A DNA stretch of 48,304 bases, taken from NCBI GenBank assembly GCA_017882685.1, contig JADGPA010000178.1:1-48304 (forward strand). The letters run 5' to 3'. The translations under genes were made by a program, and so were the position numbers. The stretch is from Propionibacteriaceae bacterium. GTDB lineage: Bacteria; Actinomycetota; Actinomycetes; Propionibacteriales; Propionibacteriaceae. Positions 1 to 10,517 of this stretch are shown here, in pieces. Position 1 is the stretch's first letter. Every line of letters begins with the position of its first letter. The notes under the pieces were generated by a model, which saw only the letters and a list, made by a program, of their open reading frames with translations, was not told where the DNA came from and made no database searches.

Positions 1-2
1 AG

Positions 3-716
3 GTTCGTGGCTACCAGCCCGGCCGGTTCTCCTTCAACATCAAGGGTGGGCGCTGTGAGAACTGCGCGGGCGACGGCACCATCAAGATCGAGATGAACTT
101 CCTGCCCGACGTCTACGTCCCCTGCGAGGTCTGCCACGGCGCCCGGTACAACCGGGAGACGCTCGAGGTGCACTACAAGGCCAAGACGATCGCCGAGGTG
201 CTGAACATGCCGATCGAGGAGGCCGCTGAGTTCTTCGCAGCGATCCCCTCGATCGCGCGGCACATGCGGACGCTCGTCGAGGTTGGCCTCGGCTACGTGC
301 GGCTGGGGCAGCCGGCGACCACCCTGTCGGGTGGCGAGGCCCAGCGGGTGAAGCTGGCCTCGGAACTGCAGAAGCGGTCCACCGGGCGCACCATCTACGT
401 GCTGGACGAGCCCACCACCGGGCTGCACTTCGAGGACATCCGCAAGCTGCTCGGGGTGTTGCAGTCCCTGGTGGAGAAGGGCAACACCGTGATCGTGATC
501 GAACACAACCTCGACGTGATCAAGGCGTCGGACTGGGTGATCGACCTCGGTCCCGAGGGTGGGTCACGCGGCGGGCTGGTGATCGCGGAGGGCACGCCTG
601 AGGCGGTCGCGGACAATGCCGCCTCCTACACCGGGGCCTTCCTCAAGCCGATCCTCGCGGGCCGCCGGGTGCCGGTGGCAGGCGAGGAGCCGACCCTTCT
701 GGCCGAGGTGGGCTGA
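3..716 (+). CDS. uvrA: UvrABC excinuclease subunit A, C-terminal part (5' truncated by window edge)
   Basis: This is the last 237 residues of UvrA, the ATP-dependent damage-recognition subunit of nucleotide excision repair; the gene begins before the window. Visible are the C-terminal zinc-finger pairs (CENC near the start and CEVC about 20 residues later), the ABC signature [12 protein letters not shown], Walker B with VLDEPTTGL, and the H-loop IEHNLDVI. The reading frame is open from base 3. The stop codon lies inside a small hairpin shared with the convergent Rieske gene. uvrC lies 1.6 kb downstream, as in many actinobacteria. Confidence 0.97.
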   Translation, partial: VRGYQPGRFSFNIKGGRCENCAGDGTIKIEMNFLPDVYVPCEVCHGARYNRETLEVHYKAKTIAEVLNMPIEEAAEFFAAIPSIARHMRTLVEVGLGYVRLGQPATTLSGGEAQRVKLASELQKRSTGRTIYVLDEPTTGLHFEDIRKLLGVLQSLVEKGNTVIVIEHNLDVIKASDWVIDLGPEGGSRGGLVIAEGTPEAVADNAASYTGAFLKPILAGRRVPVAGEEPTLLAEVG

Positions 717-729
717 GCTTCCGCTCAGC
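712..729. terminator. Hairpin holding both convergent stop codons
   Basis: GCTGAGC (712-718), loop TTCC, GCTCAGC (723-729) form a perfect 7-bp stem. The uvrA stop (714-716) and the stop of the convergent Rieske gene (725-727) sit symmetrically in the two arms. A bidirectional terminator is likely by position; there is no U-run. Confidence 0.5.
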
Positions 730-1126
730 TGATCGTGAGGGTGTCTCCCTCGACCTTCACGGTTGCCTTGGTGAGGGCCTTCTGTGCCGGTCCGGTGAGC
801 ACTGAGCCGTCGGCGAGGGAGTAGGTGCTGCCGTGCCGTCCGCAGACGATGGCTGCGTCGGTCACCTGCTGCACCGGCAGGTTCTGGTGGGTACAGAGGT
901 AGCCGAAGGCCTCGTAGGTACCCGCCTTCGGCTGCGTGACGACGAACTGGCCGACGATCTTGCCGCTGCCCACGGGAACCTCGGACGCCTTGATGGTGGT
1001 GGCGCCGGAAGCCGCCGTGGAGGCTGAGCCGGGAGCGGCTGCGCACCCGCCGAGACAGAGCGTGACCGCGGCAAGGCCGGCCGAGTTGAGCACGACGCGG
1101 CGGGACGGAACGGGATGAGCAGTCAT
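725..1126 (-). CDS. Rieske (2Fe-2S) lipoprotein, putative Tat substrate
   Basis: A 133-residue exported iron-sulfur protein. The N-terminus has a twin-arginine stretch (SRRVVLN), a hydrophobic segment and the lipobox LGGC with Cys28, which suggests a Tat-exported lipoprotein. After a Ser/Ala/Thr-rich linker comes a compact Rieske domain with ligands Cys78-Thr-His80 and Cys95-Gly-Arg-His98. The start is the ATG at 1126, with GGAGG just upstream. The size is only that of a Rieske domain, so it probably passes electrons to or from an unidentified partner. The gene is monocistronic and convergent with uvrA. The electron partner cannot be named from the sequence. Confidence 0.9.
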   Translation of the reverse strand: MTAHPVPSRRVVLNSAGLAAVTLCLGGCAAAPGSASTAASGATTIKASEVPVGSGKIVGQFVVTQPKAGTYEAFGYLCTHQNLPVQQVTDAAIVCGRHGSTYSLADGSVLTGPAQKALTKATVKVEGDTLTIS

Positions 1127-1150
1127 CGGGCCTCCATGGTTGGTGCTCGA

Positions 1151-1163
1151 ATGGTAGAACCAT
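1151..1163. promoter_or_regulatory. Short inverted repeat overlapping a likely -10 of the Rieske gene
   Basis: ATGGT-AGA-ACCAT is a perfect 5-bp inverted repeat. On the minus strand 1151-1156 reads TACCAT, a TANNNT-type -10 lying 25 nt upstream of the Rieske start. A repressor bound here would cover the promoter; no regulator is identified. Confidence 0.35.
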
Positions 1164-1241
1164 CAATCAGTCCGCGGCTGTGTTTGCGCTGTGAATCCGG
1201 GCAGGTGACACGGCCACTGCCGCCGGGTCCGCCTGCGGGGC

Positions 1242-1247
1242 TAACAT
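1242..1247 (+). promoter_or_regulatory. Candidate -10 (TAACAT) for the 1276-2241 gene
   Basis: TAACAT fits the actinobacterial TANNNT -10. Transcription would begin near 1254, leaving a leader of about 20 nt that contains the AGGGGGAG ribosome site. This argues for the ATG at 1276 and against the in-frame ATG at 1246, which lies inside the -10. Confidence 0.45.
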
Positions 1248-1275
1248 GCCGCCACAGGTCCGAGCAGGGGGAGTG

Positions 1276-2241
1276 ATGGCCGAGGAGCAGCAGCCACCGG
1301 CACCGCCGGCGTCCGAACCTCCGGCCCTGGAGCGCAAGGACTGGCTTGGCGCAGGCGGCTCGGTGCTGGCGATCGCGCTTTCGGTGCTCGGCATGAACAA
1401 GGAACCCGTTTTCCGCGGGTGGGCGGTTGCGCTGATGCTGCTCGCCGCGGCAACCGGGATCGCGGCGATCGTGGTCAGCAGGTACCGCCGGGTGACCACG
1501 TCCGCTGCCATTGTGCTGGTGGTGGCCTCAATGGCGATCCTCACCCTCGCCCCCGAGCCGGTGCCGCCGCAGCCTGCACCCACGCCGACGCCCGGGCCGC
1601 AACTTACCCTCAGCCAGGTGGGAGTTGTCGCACCCGACGGCACGGGCTCGCTGGCGACCCTCGATGTGACCGTCCGCAACGACGGTGACCGGGTCGCCGT
1701 GCTCACCGGAGTCGACCTCACCATCGACGACTTCGGGTTCCTGCCAGCCTGCATCTTCGGCAGCAGTCTCGAGGTCAGCGGCACCTACCAGGCGAGCCTC
1801 CCGGACAATCCGTTGCCCGGGACGGTGGTGCGGGTGACACTGCACCAGCAGGTCGAGGCGGGCGGCGTCGACCGGTTCACGATCGCATTGAGGGCACCTT
1901 CCGGCCACGCCGGCACCCAGTCCGGCTCCATCGGCTCGTTCGTCTACCTGCTGCGGTTGTCTGTGGTCCAGGACGCTGCCGGTCCGGCGGTCGCGGCCGG
2001 CCAGGTGCTGGTGGACGCAGGAAGCGCCCTTGACGCCCATGGCACGTTCTACTTCGCGGCCGACCGGGATGCGACTGCCGCCGATGTCGGCACCGGCGGC
2101 GTGTGCGGCGGCGAGGCGGAGTGCGTCCGGCAGCAGGTCACGTGCTGGAACGCCAACCGCTCCACCCTGCTGCCCCTGCTGGCCGTTCCTGACACACGGT
2201 CGGACGGCGGGGACGCGGCCGCGTCTGCACTCGGACGGTGA
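1276..2241 (+). CDS. Hypothetical three-helix membrane protein with extracytoplasmic domain
   Basis: I do not recognise a named family. The 321-residue product starts at ATG 1276, preceded by a strong AGGGGGAG. It has an acidic, Pro-rich N-terminus, three hydrophobic segments (about residues 19-32, 37-55 and 62-78), a Pro/Thr/Gln linker, and a roughly 220-residue beta-rich tail. The tail contains a stretch resembling the extracellular beta-sandwich (CARDB or DUF4352-like) domains, with a repeated pattern of 'VTVRNDGD' type. Three Cys (CGGEAEC and TCW) near the C-terminus could form disulfides outside the cell. It stands alone between the Rieske gene and uvrC. Confidence 0.75.
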   Translation: MAEEQQPPAPPASEPPALERKDWLGAGGSVLAIALSVLGMNKEPVFRGWAVALMLLAAATGIAAIVVSRYRRVTTSAAIVLVVASMAILTLAPEPVPPQPAPTPTPGPQLTLSQVGVVAPDGTGSLATLDVTVRNDGDRVAVLTGVDLTIDDFGFLPACIFGSSLEVSGTYQASLPDNPLPGTVVRVTLHQQVEAGGVDRFTIALRAPSGHAGTQSGSIGSFVYLLRLSVVQDAAGPAVAAGQVLVDAGSALDAHGTFYFAADRDATAADVGTGGVCGGEAECVRQQVTCWNANRSTLLPLLAVPDTRSDGGDAAASALGR

Positions 2242-2265
2242 CGGGAACGCTTCGGGGAGGGGGAA

Positions 2266-2282
2266 CCGGCGGGCACCGTCGG
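2266..2282 (+). terminator. Small hairpin before uvrC
   Basis: CCGGCGG, loop GCA, CCGTCGG: a 7-bp stem with one G-U pair, 25 nt after the stop of the membrane protein and just before a possible uvrC -10 (TATGCT, 2293-2298). It could end transcription of the upstream gene. The short stem and absent U-run make this weak. Confidence 0.3.
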
Positions 2283-2324
2283 CAGCGATGCCTATGCTGG
2301 CTCGGGTGAGGAGAGGACGCGGCC

Positions 2325-4274
2325 ATGGCTGACCCGGCGAGCTATCGGCCAGCCACGGGCACCATCCCGACGGGCCCCGGCGTCTACCGGTTCAGCGACC
2401 GCGAGGGCGGTGTGATCTACGTCGGCAAGGCGATCAACCTGCGTCAGCGGCTCAACTCCTACTTCGCCGACCCGGCAGCCCTGCACTTCCGCACCCAGAC
2501 GATGGTGCGCACCGCAGCCAAGGTGGAGTGGACCCTCGTCCGCAACGAGCTGGAGGCCCTCCAGCTCGAGTACACCTGGATCAAGCAGTACGACCCGCGC
2601 TTCAACGTCAAGTACCGCGACGACAAGTCCTACCCATGGGTGGCGATCACATGGGAGGAGGAGTTCCCGCGCGTCTTCGTCGGTCGCGGCAGCAAGCGCA
2701 GGGGCAACCGCTACTTCGGCCCCTACGCCCAAGCTTGGGCAATCCGCGACACGATCGACTCGTTGCTGCGCGTGTTCCCGATGCGCTCCTGCACCAAGGG
2801 TGTCTTCAACAGCGCTCGCGCCTCCGGCCGCCCCTGCCTGATGGGCTACATCGGCAAGTGCTCAGCACCCTGCGTCGGCCGGATCGACCCTGGGCCCCAC
2901 CGTGAGCTGGTTCAGGACGTGTGCGACTTCCTTGCCGGGCGCACCGGCGCCCTCGTCCGCCGCCTCGAGAGCCAGATGTCGCAGGCCTCCACCAACCAGG
3001 AGTACGAACGGGCAGCCGTGGTGCGCGACCAGCTGTCGGCCCTGCGCCAGGCGACGGAGCGCAACGCCATCGTGCTGGGCGACGGCACCGACGCCGACGT
3101 GGTCGCGCTGGCGGAGGACCCGCTGGAGGTCGCTGTCCAGGTCTTCCACGTGCGCAACGGACGGATCCGCGGTGAGCGGGGCTGGGTGGCCGAACGCAGC
3201 GACGATGGCGACACCGGCCAGCTGCTGGAGCAGTTCCTGCTGCAGCTCTATGCGGAGGACGAACAGGCAATCCCGCCAGAGGTTCTGCTGCCGGCGCTCC
3301 CGGCCACGGCCGAACTGCTCGGGCAGTTGCTCACCGAGCGGCGTGGTTCCCGGGTCCGGTTGCGGGTGCCCCAGCGCGGCGATAAGGCCTCGCTGCTGCA
3401 AACCGCCGCCCGGAACGCCGCCGACTCCCTTGCCATGCACAAGGTGCGGCGGGCCAGCGACCTCTCCACCCGCAACCTCGCCCTTGAGGAACTGCAGCAG
3501 GCGCTCGACTTGCCCACGGCCCCATTGCGGATTGAGTGCTACGACATCTCCCACACCATGGGCACGGAGGTGGTGGCCTCGATGGTGGTGTTCGAGGACG
3601 GCTTGCCGCGCAAGAGCGAGTACCGCCGGTTCATCATCAGGACCATCGAGGGTAGCAACGACGTCGGGGCCATGCGTGAGGTGATCACCCGGCGCTTCAC
3701 CCGCCTCCTGGAGGAGCGGCTGCAGGCCGAGTCCGCGGGGGAGGGACCCCTGCTGGTCGACCCGACCACCGGCGTGCCGCGCAAGTTCGCGTACACCCCC
3801 TCGCTGGTCGTCGTGGACGGCGGCGCCCCCCAGGTCGCGGCCGCGGAGCTTGCGCTCGCCGACCTGGGAGTTGTGGACATCGCCCTGTGCGGCCTTGCGA
3901 AGCGCCTGGAGGAGGTGTGGCTGCCGGGAGAGGAGTTCCCGCTGATCCTGCCGCGTACCAGCGAGGGCCTCTACCTGCTGCAGCGGGTGCGGGACGAGGC
4001 CCACCGGTTCGCGATCACCCATCACCGCAGTCGGCGCAGCGCTTCCATGGTCGAGTCGCTGCTCGACGATGTGCCCGGTCTGGGCGAGATCCGCCGCAAG
4101 GCGCTGCTGAAGTACTTCGGCTCGCTGCGCAAGCTGCGGGCGGCCACCGTCGAGCAGATCGCGGAGGTTCCCGGTATCGGTCCACGCACTGCGCTTGCGG
4201 TCAAGGAAGCACTCGCCGGGCAGGAGGCGCCGGTATCGGTCAACCTGACCACCGGCGAGGTTCTCGAGGACTGA
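2325..4274 (+). CDS. uvrC: UvrABC excinuclease subunit C
   Basis: Nuclease subunit that makes the 3' and 5' incisions around a lesion marked by UvrA-UvrB. The 649 residues match the family length. Residues 14-60 are a GIY-YIG domain ([22 protein letters not shown]). A cysteine cluster (C-x-MGYIGKC-x3-C) follows, then a UVR motif ([15 protein letters not shown]), the RNase H-like domain ([16 protein letters not shown]) and C-terminal helix-hairpin-helix repeats ([26 protein letters not shown]). The ATG at 2325 follows GAGGAGAGG, with TATGCT (2293-2298) as a candidate -10. It heads the uvrC-rapZ-yvcK-whiA run. Confidence 0.98.
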   Translation: MADPASYRPATGTIPTGPGVYRFSDREGGVIYVGKAINLRQRLNSYFADPAALHFRTQTMVRTAAKVEWTLVRNELEALQLEYTWIKQYDPRFNVKYRDDKSYPWVAITWEEEFPRVFVGRGSKRRGNRYFGPYAQAWAIRDTIDSLLRVFPMRSCTKGVFNSARASGRPCLMGYIGKCSAPCVGRIDPGPHRELVQDVCDFLAGRTGALVRRLESQMSQASTNQEYERAAVVRDQLSALRQATERNAIVLGDGTDADVVALAEDPLEVAVQVFHVRNGRIRGERGWVAERSDDGDTGQLLEQFLLQLYAEDEQAIPPEVLLPALPATAELLGQLLTERRGSRVRLRVPQRGDKASLLQTAARNAADSLAMHKVRRASDLSTRNLALEELQQALDLPTAPLRIECYDISHTMGTEVVASMVVFEDGLPRKSEYRRFIIRTIEGSNDVGAMREVITRRFTRLLEERLQAESAGEGPLLVDPTTGVPRKFAYTPSLVVVDGGAPQVAAAELALADLGVVDIALCGLAKRLEEVWLPGEEFPLILPRTSEGLYLLQRVRDEAHRFAITHHRSRRSASMVESLLDDVPGLGEIRRKALLKYFGSLRKLRAATVEQIAEVPGIGPRTALAVKEALAGQEAPVSVNLTTGEVLED

Positions 4275-4292
4275 GCCGCCGGAGGGCGAATA

Positions 4293-5171
4293 ATGGGGCC
4301 CATGAGCGACAAGCCTGTGCCGGTCCGGCTCCTGGTCATCACCGGGTTGTCCGGCGCGGGCCGACGGACAGCCGGCCACACGCTGGAGGACCTCGGCTGG
4401 TTCGTGGTCGACAATCTGCCGCCGAGCCTGCTGCCAGAGCTGATCGAGACCAGCCGGCAGCGGCAATTCAACCGGGTGGCGGTCGTGCTGGACGTCCGGA
4501 CGCGCTCCGAGTTCGCGCAGATCCCCACGGCGTTCGCCGACCTCGGCCAGGCCGGCGTGGTGCCGCAGATCCTGTTCCTTGACGCCAGTGACGAGGCGAT
4601 CGTGCGCCGGCAGGAGTCGGTGCGCCGTCCGCTGCCGCTGCAGGGCTCCGGCGGCCTGCTGGACGGCATCCAGAAGGAACGCCAGATGCTGGCCGGCATC
4701 CGCGCCAGCGCCGACCTAGTGATCGACACCTCGTCCATCAACGTGCACGAGCTGGCCGCTCGCGTGACGCAGACCTACGGCGGTGGCGACGACCTCGTAC
4801 TCCAGCTCACCCTGATGTCGTTCGGCTTCAAGAACGGCATCCCGATGGACGCAGACATGGTGTTCGACATGCGCTTCCTGCCCAACCCGCACTGGGTACC
4901 GGCGCTGCGCCCGCAGAGTGGCCTGGCCCAGCCGGTCGCTGCCTACGTGCTCGGCCAGGCCGACGCCGAGCCGTTCCTTCAGCACGCGCTCTCGCTGGTG
5001 GAACTGATCACGCCCGGCTACATCCGTGAGGGCAAGCGCAACGCAACGATCGCGATCGGCTGCACAGGCGGCAAGCACCGTTCCACAGCGATCGTCGAGG
5101 AGCTGGCCCGGCGCCTGCGGGAGCGCGGAGTGACCACGGACGTTGTGCATCGGGATCTGGGGAAGGAGTGA
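4293..5171 (+). CDS. rapZ: RapZ/YvcJ-family nucleotide-binding protein
   Basis: This 292-residue protein belongs to the RapZ/YvcJ P-loop family. The E. coli member is an RNase adaptor controlling GlmZ decay; the function in actinobacteria is unsettled. The P-loop region reads GLSGAGRRTAG, so the usual Walker A Lys and Ser are both Arg. 'LGWFVVDNLPP' follows. The conserved C-terminal domain contains IAIGCTGGKHRSTAIVEEL. GGAGGG lies 6 nt before ATG 4293; a second in-frame ATG is at 4302. The stop overlaps the yvcK start (GTGA at 5168-5171), so the two genes are translationally coupled. Confidence 0.95.
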   Translation: MGPMSDKPVPVRLLVITGLSGAGRRTAGHTLEDLGWFVVDNLPPSLLPELIETSRQRQFNRVAVVLDVRTRSEFAQIPTAFADLGQAGVVPQILFLDASDEAIVRRQESVRRPLPLQGSGGLLDGIQKERQMLAGIRASADLVIDTSSINVHELAARVTQTYGGGDDLVLQLTLMSFGFKNGIPMDADMVFDMRFLPNPHWVPALRPQSGLAQPVAAYVLGQADAEPFLQHALSLVELITPGYIREGKRNATIAIGCTGGKHRSTAIVEELARRLRERGVTTDVVHRDLGKE

Positions 5172-6121
5172 GCGCTTTCGCCCAGCCGCCGTCCGTCGTT
5201 GCGTTCGGCGGCGGACACGGCCTAGCGGCCAGCCTCAGCGCGCTGCGCCAACTCACGCACCGGCTCACCGCCGTGGTGACCGTCGCCGACGACGGCGGTT
5301 CCTCGGGCCGCCTCCGCGCCGAGTTCCCGATCCTGCCGCCCGGCGACCTCCGGATGGCGCTGGCGGCACTCTGCGGCGATGACCAGGTGGGACGGGCGTG
5401 GGCGGAGGTGATGCAGTCCCGGTTCCCCGGCGACGGCCCGCTTGGCGGCCACAGCATCGGCAACCTGCTGATCGCAGGGCTGTGGCAGCAGTTGTCCGAT
5501 CCGGTGGCCGGGCTGGACATGGTGGGCGCAATGCTGCACGTGGAGGGCCGCGTCCTGCCGATGGCGGCGGTTCCCCTGGTGATCGAGGCAGACCTGATCG
5601 GGGGCGACCCGGGCTCACCCGACGAGGTCCGGACGGTCGTCGGCCAGGAGGCCGTCGCGCTCACCAGCGGCGATATCAGGGACATCCGGCTCGACCCCGC
5701 CGACCCGCCGGCCGTGCCTGCGGCCCTGCAGGCCGTCCGGGACGCCGATTACCTGGTTCTCGGGCCGGGATCCTGGTACTCCTCGGTGATCCCGCACCTG
5801 CTGGTGCCCGAACTGGCGCGGGCCATCTGCGCAGCGCGCGGCAAGCGCATCCTCACCCTCAACCTCGCCCCGACAGCGGACGAGACCCCCGCCTATACTG
5901 CTGCCCGCCACCTCGAGGTGATCGCACAGCACGCCCCCGCCCTCCGGCTGGACGCTGTTGTCGCCGATCCGTCCTTCGCCGCCGGCGACCAGCATCTGGC
6001 CGCATATGTGGCCTCACTGGGGGCGAAGCTCATCGTCGCCCCCGTCCGCATGCGGGACGGGACGCCCCGGCACGACCCCCACCTGCTGGCGTCGGTGTAT
6101 GCCGGGATCATGGGTCTGTAG
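5168..6121 (+). CDS. yvcK: YvcK/CofD-like gluconeogenesis factor
   Basis: A 317-residue protein of the CofD/YvcK fold. In Bacillus YvcK is needed for growth on gluconeogenic carbon and for normal cell wall synthesis and binds UDP-sugars; in mycobacteria the orthologue (CuvA) acts in wall metabolism. Visible motifs are the N-terminal glycine-rich [45 protein letters not shown] and [15 protein letters not shown]. The GTG start at 5168 overlaps the rapZ stop, with AAGGAG as ribosome site. Length and order are normal for actinobacteria. Confidence 0.95.
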   Translation: MSAFAQPPSVVAFGGGHGLAASLSALRQLTHRLTAVVTVADDGGSSGRLRAEFPILPPGDLRMALAALCGDDQVGRAWAEVMQSRFPGDGPLGGHSIGNLLIAGLWQQLSDPVAGLDMVGAMLHVEGRVLPMAAVPLVIEADLIGGDPGSPDEVRTVVGQEAVALTSGDIRDIRLDPADPPAVPAALQAVRDADYLVLGPGSWYSSVIPHLLVPELARAICAARGKRILTLNLAPTADETPAYTAARHLEVIAQHAPALRLDAVVADPSFAAGDQHLAAYVASLGAKLIVAPVRMRDGTPRHDPHLLASVYAGIMGL

Positions 6122-6170
6122 TCTTACCCCACCCGCGCGCCCGCAGTTCCGAAAGGCAGTACCGCAGAAG

Positions 6171-7157
6171 ATGGCAATGACCCAGCAGGTGAAGTCCGAG
6201 CTGGCCACCCTGGAGGTGGCGAAGCCTGAGCTCCGCAAGGCCGAGGTGGCCGCCCTGCTCCGGTTCGCCAACGGGCTGCATATCGCCGGCGGTCGCATCG
6301 TCGTCGAGGCAGAACTCGACACCGGCGCAGCCGCCCGCAGGCTGCGGACGGCGATCGCCGAGCTGTTCGGGTTCACGTGCGAGTTCGTCGTGATCACTGG
6401 CAGCGGTCTGCGCAGGGGCACCCGATACGTCGTCCGCCTCATCCGCGACGGGGAGTCGCTGGCCCGCCAGACCGGCCTGATCGACCCGCGCGGTCGCCCC
6501 GTCCGCGGCCTGCCGATCCAGGTGGTCAGCGGTGGGGTCGACGTCTCTGTCGCGGCGTGGCGTGGCGCCTTCCTCGCACACGGCTCGCTCACCGAGCCCG
6601 GACGGTCGATGGCCCTCGAGGTCACCTGCCCTGGCTCCGAAGCGGCGCTCGCCCTGGTCGGTGCAGCCCGTCGCTTGGGCATTTCGGCGAAGGCCCGCGA
6701 GGTGCGCGGTATCGACAGGGTCGTGATCCGCGACGGCGACGCCATCTCGGCGATGCTCACCCGGCTCGGCGCCCACGAGACCGTCCTTGCCTGGGAAGAC
6801 CGCAGGATGCGCCGCGAGGTGCGCGCTTCCGCCAATCGTCTGGCCAACTTCGACGACGCCAACCTGCGCCGCTCTGCGCGGGCAGCCGTCGCAGCGGGGG
6901 CACGGGTCAGGCGGGCACTCGAGATCCTCGGCGAGGACATCCCCGACCACCTGTTGGAGGCCGGAAGGCTGCGCCTTGAGCACAAGCAGGCGAGTCTTGA
7001 GGAGCTTGGTCAGCTGCACCTGCCGCCGCTGACGAAGGATGCCGTCGCCGGCCGGATCCGCCGGCTGCTGGCCACGGCCGACAAGCGCGCCTCCGAGCTC
7101 GGGATCCCCAATACTGAGGCCGGCCTGAGCCCCGAGATGCTCGACGATCGTGATTGA
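6171..7157 (+). CDS. whiA: DNA-binding protein WhiA (sporulation/cell-division regulator family)
   Basis: WhiA joins a LAGLIDADG-like homing-endonuclease domain to a C-terminal helix-turn-helix. In Streptomyces it partners WhiB in sporulation septation; the gene is conserved in non-sporulating Gram-positives. The 328-residue product starts [11 protein letters not shown], as in orthologues, so the ATG at 6171 (or 6177) is chosen although the frame is open further upstream inside yvcK. The endonuclease-like part includes FLAHGSL and [12 protein letters not shown], and the C-terminal HTH includes [16 protein letters not shown]. It follows yvcK by 49 nt, so it may have its own promoter. Confidence 0.95.
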   Translation: MAMTQQVKSELATLEVAKPELRKAEVAALLRFANGLHIAGGRIVVEAELDTGAAARRLRTAIAELFGFTCEFVVITGSGLRRGTRYVVRLIRDGESLARQTGLIDPRGRPVRGLPIQVVSGGVDVSVAAWRGAFLAHGSLTEPGRSMALEVTCPGSEAALALVGAARRLGISAKAREVRGIDRVVIRDGDAISAMLTRLGAHETVLAWEDRRMRREVRASANRLANFDDANLRRSARAAVAAGARVRRALEILGEDIPDHLLEAGRLRLEHKQASLEELGQLHLPPLTKDAVAGRIRRLLATADKRASELGIPNTEAGLSPEMLDDRD

Positions 7158-7212
7158 TCTGCACGATCGTCCGCATCCGGATGCCCGGCTCACCGCCCGC
7201 ATCCTGAACCGC

Positions 7213-7218
7213 TAGGGT
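7213..7218 (+). promoter_or_regulatory. Candidate -10 (TAGGGT) for the gap operon
   Basis: TAGGGT is a common actinobacterial -10 form. It lies 69 nt before the gap start, giving a leader of about 60 nt with AAAAAGGAG at its end. No clear -35 is visible 16-18 nt upstream. Confidence 0.45.
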
Positions 7219-7226
7219 GGTCTTGA

Positions 7227-8291
<1,065 letters not shown>

Positions 8292-8312
8292 TCTGATCAA
8301 CACTCCGCATTT

Positions 8313-8346
8313 GGGCCGGCTCGCGTCTTATGGCGCGGGTCGGCCC
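8313..8346 (+). terminator. Intercistronic hairpin between gap and pgk
   Basis: GGGCCGGCTCGCG (8313-8325), an 8-nt loop, and CGCGGGTCGGCCC (8334-8346) pair over all 13 positions as RNA, with two G-U pairs. There is no U-run and pgk starts 38 nt later. A partial terminator or an mRNA processing/stability element that uncouples gap from pgk is more likely than a full stop. Confidence 0.6.
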
Positions 8347-8384
8347 GTTGCACGAACGCACCCAGCAAAGAAGAAAGGCAAGAC

Positions 8385-9593
8385 GTGAAGTCCGTATCCG
8401 ACCTTGGTAACCTCCAGGGCTTGCGGGTTCTGATCCGCTGCGATTTCAATGTGCCGCTGGATGGCACCACCATCACCGACGATGGCCGCATCCGCGCGGC
8501 ACTGCCGACCCTCACCCAACTCAAGGACGCCGGCGCCAAGGTGGTCGTGATGGCCCACCTCGGACGCCCCAAGGGCACCGTGAAGCCGGAGTTCTCCCTT
8601 GCGCCCGTCGCCGCCCGCCTTGGCGAGCTGCTCGGCACCGAGATCAAGCTTGCCGGTGACGTCGTCGGCGCAAGCGCCACCGCAACGGTTGCTGGCCTGC
8701 TCGAAGGCGAGATCGCCCTGCTGGAGAACGTGCGCTACGAGCCCGCCGAGGAGTCCAAGGTGGACGCAGAGCGCGAGGAGCTGGCCGCGAAGTATGCGGC
8801 CCTCGGGGACGTGTTCGTCTCCGACGGCTTCGGCGTCGTGCACCGCAAGCAGGCGTCCGTCTACGACGTGGCCAAGCTGTTGCCGAGCGCTGCCGGATCG
8901 CTGGTCGCGAAGGAGGTCAACGTCCTGAAGAAGCTCACCGAGCACGCCGTCAGCCCCTACGTCGTCGTCCTCGGTGGTGCGAAGGTGGCCGACAAGCTGG
9001 CCGTCATCGACAACCTGCTGAAGGTCGCAGACACCCTGATCATCGGCGGTGGAATGGCGTACACGTTCCTCAAGGGCAAGGGCTACGAGATCGGCGCGTC
9101 CATGCTGGACGCGGGGAAGATCGACGCCTGCGCCGGGTACCTGGAGCAGGCGACCGCCGCCGGCAAGCAGATCCTGCTGCCGGTGGATGTCCGGGTCGTC
9201 GAGGACTTCAACATCGGTGCCCGTACCGCGACCGAGGTGACTATCGTGGACGCCGACGCCATCCCTGCCGACCAGCAGGGCGTCGATATCGGCCCCAAGT
9301 CCGAGGCGCTGTTCGCGGACGCCATCCTGGGTGCTGCGACGATCTTCTGGAACGGCCCTATGGGCGTCGCCGAGATCCCGAGCCTCGCAGAGGGCACCGA
9401 TGCGGTCGCCAGGGCGCTCGCTGCCTCCGACGGCTTCTCCGTGGTCGGCGGCGGCGACTCCGCAGCTGCCGTCCGCAACCTCGGCTTTGCCGATGAGGCG
9501 TTCGGTCACATCTCGACCGGCGGCGGCGCATCGCTGGAATACCTGGAGGGCAAAGTGCTCCCGGGTCTGGCTGTCCTTGAAGGAGAGAACTGA
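8385..9593 (+). CDS. pgk: Phosphoglycerate kinase
   Basis: Makes ATP and 3-phosphoglycerate from 1,3-bisphosphoglycerate. The 402-residue product begins at GTG 8385 behind GAAAGG. It has the N-terminal substrate-side motifs [13 protein letters not shown] and [11 protein letters not shown], the hinge region [14 protein letters not shown], and the nucleotide-side motifs [18 protein letters not shown] and [15 protein letters not shown] replaces the more usual SxxGIA after the hinge. The pgk stop overlaps the tpiA start by one base (TGATG at 9591-9595). Confidence 0.98.
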   Translation: MKSVSDLGNLQGLRVLIRCDFNVPLDGTTITDDGRIRAALPTLTQLKDAGAKVVVMAHLGRPKGTVKPEFSLAPVAARLGELLGTEIKLAGDVVGASATATVAGLLEGEIALLENVRYEPAEESKVDAEREELAAKYAALGDVFVSDGFGVVHRKQASVYDVAKLLPSAAGSLVAKEVNVLKKLTEHAVSPYVVVLGGAKVADKLAVIDNLLKVADTLIIGGGMAYTFLKGKGYEIGASMLDAGKIDACAGYLEQATAAGKQILLPVDVRVVEDFNIGARTATEVTIVDADAIPADQQGVDIGPKSEALFADAILGAATIFWNGPMGVAEIPSLAEGTDAVARALAASDGFSVVGGGDSAAAVRNLGFADEAFGHISTGGGASLEYLEGKVLPGLAVLEGEN

Positions 9594-10378
9594 TGTCACG
9601 CAAGCCACTGATGGCTGGCAACTGGAAGATGAACCTCAACCACATCGAGGCCACCGGCCTGGTGCAGAAGCTGGCGTGGACTCTGGTCGACGCCAAGTAC
9701 GACGCTGAGAAGTCGGAGGCTGCGGTGATCGTGCCATTCACCGACATCCGCACGGTGCAGACGCTGGTCGAGGGTGACCGTCTTCCGCTGAAGTTCGGCG
9801 CCCAGGACGTCTCCATGCACGCCTCCGGCGCCTACACCGGCGAGGTTTCCGCCGAGATGCTGGCCAAGCTGAACTGCGCCTACGTCGTGGTTGGTCACTC
9901 CGAGCGCCGCGAGTACCACGGCGAGTCCGACGCGATGATCGGCGAGAAGGCCAAGGTGGTCTTCGAGGCCGGCATGACGCCGATCGTCTGTTGTGGCGAG
10001 GTGCTCGACATCCGCAAGGCGGGCACCCACGTCGCGTTCGTTCTCGACCAGGTGAAGGAGTGCCTCGAGGGGCTGACCCCCGAGCAGGTAGCTGCCATGG
10101 TGATCGCCTACGAGCCGGTCTGGGCGATCGGCACCGGTGAAGTCGCCACCCCGGAGGACGCGCAGGAGGTCTGTGGAGCAATCCGCGGCTACGTCAACGA
10201 GACTTTCGGTGCCGATGCCGGCGCTGCCGTCCGCATCCAGTACGGCGGCTCGGTGAAGGCCAGCAACATCGTAGAGATCATGGCCAAGCCGGACGTCGAC
10301 GGTGCCCTCGTCGGCGGCGCGAGCCTGAACGCCGATGAGTTCGCCAAGATCATCATGTTCTACTCCTCGGCCAGCTGA
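9593..10378 (+). CDS. tpiA: Triosephosphate isomerase
   Basis: Interconverts dihydroxyacetone phosphate and glyceraldehyde 3-phosphate. The 261 residues show [10 protein letters not shown] near the start (catalytic Lys in NWKMN), [11 protein letters not shown] (electrophilic His) and [11 protein letters not shown] (catalytic Glu), then the phosphate-binding [10 protein letters not shown] and GALVGGASL. The ATG overlaps the pgk stop, with AAGGAG at 9580-9585. Two hairpins follow the gene, the first at 10401-10432. Confidence 0.98.
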   Translation: MSRKPLMAGNWKMNLNHIEATGLVQKLAWTLVDAKYDAEKSEAAVIVPFTDIRTVQTLVEGDRLPLKFGAQDVSMHASGAYTGEVSAEMLAKLNCAYVVVGHSERREYHGESDAMIGEKAKVVFEAGMTPIVCCGEVLDIRKAGTHVAFVLDQVKECLEGLTPEQVAAMVIAYEPVWAIGTGEVATPEDAQEVCGAIRGYVNETFGADAGAAVRIQYGGSVKASNIVEIMAKPDVDGALVGGASLNADEFAKIIMFYSSAS

Positions 10379-10400
10379 GGCTGCCCTCGTCAGGACTCGG

Positions 10401-10432
10401 CCCCTTTCACCGGCTCGCGCCGCTGAAGGGGG
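10401..10432 (+). terminator. Terminator-like hairpin after tpiA
   Basis: CCCCTTTCA (10401-10409) pairs with TGAAGGGGG (10424-10432), one pair being G-U. Inside, CGGC-TCGC-GCCG continues the stem. CTTCGTCTATT follows, a modest T-rich tail. It lies 22 nt after the tpiA stop and fits the end of the gap-pgk-tpiA transcript. Confidence 0.65.
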
Positions 10433-10486
10433 CTTCGTCTATTCCGTGAACGGCTGACGCCGAACACGGTCGAGACTCCTTTGACG

Positions 10487-10517
10487 AACGCCGTCCGGGA
10501 CCAACCCGGGCGGCGTT
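10487..10517 (+). terminator. Second hairpin between tpiA and secG
   Basis: AACGCCGTCCGGG (10487-10499), loop ACCAA, CCCGGGCGGCGTT (10505-10517): a 13-bp stem with one G-U pair, followed by TCGTTGGT. It sits right before the predicted secG promoter, so it may be a second terminator insulating secG. Confidence 0.6.

Noticed and set aside
5958-6170. N-terminal extension of whiA into yvcK
   Set aside because: Orthologues begin with MAMT; the extra part is another frame of yvcK.
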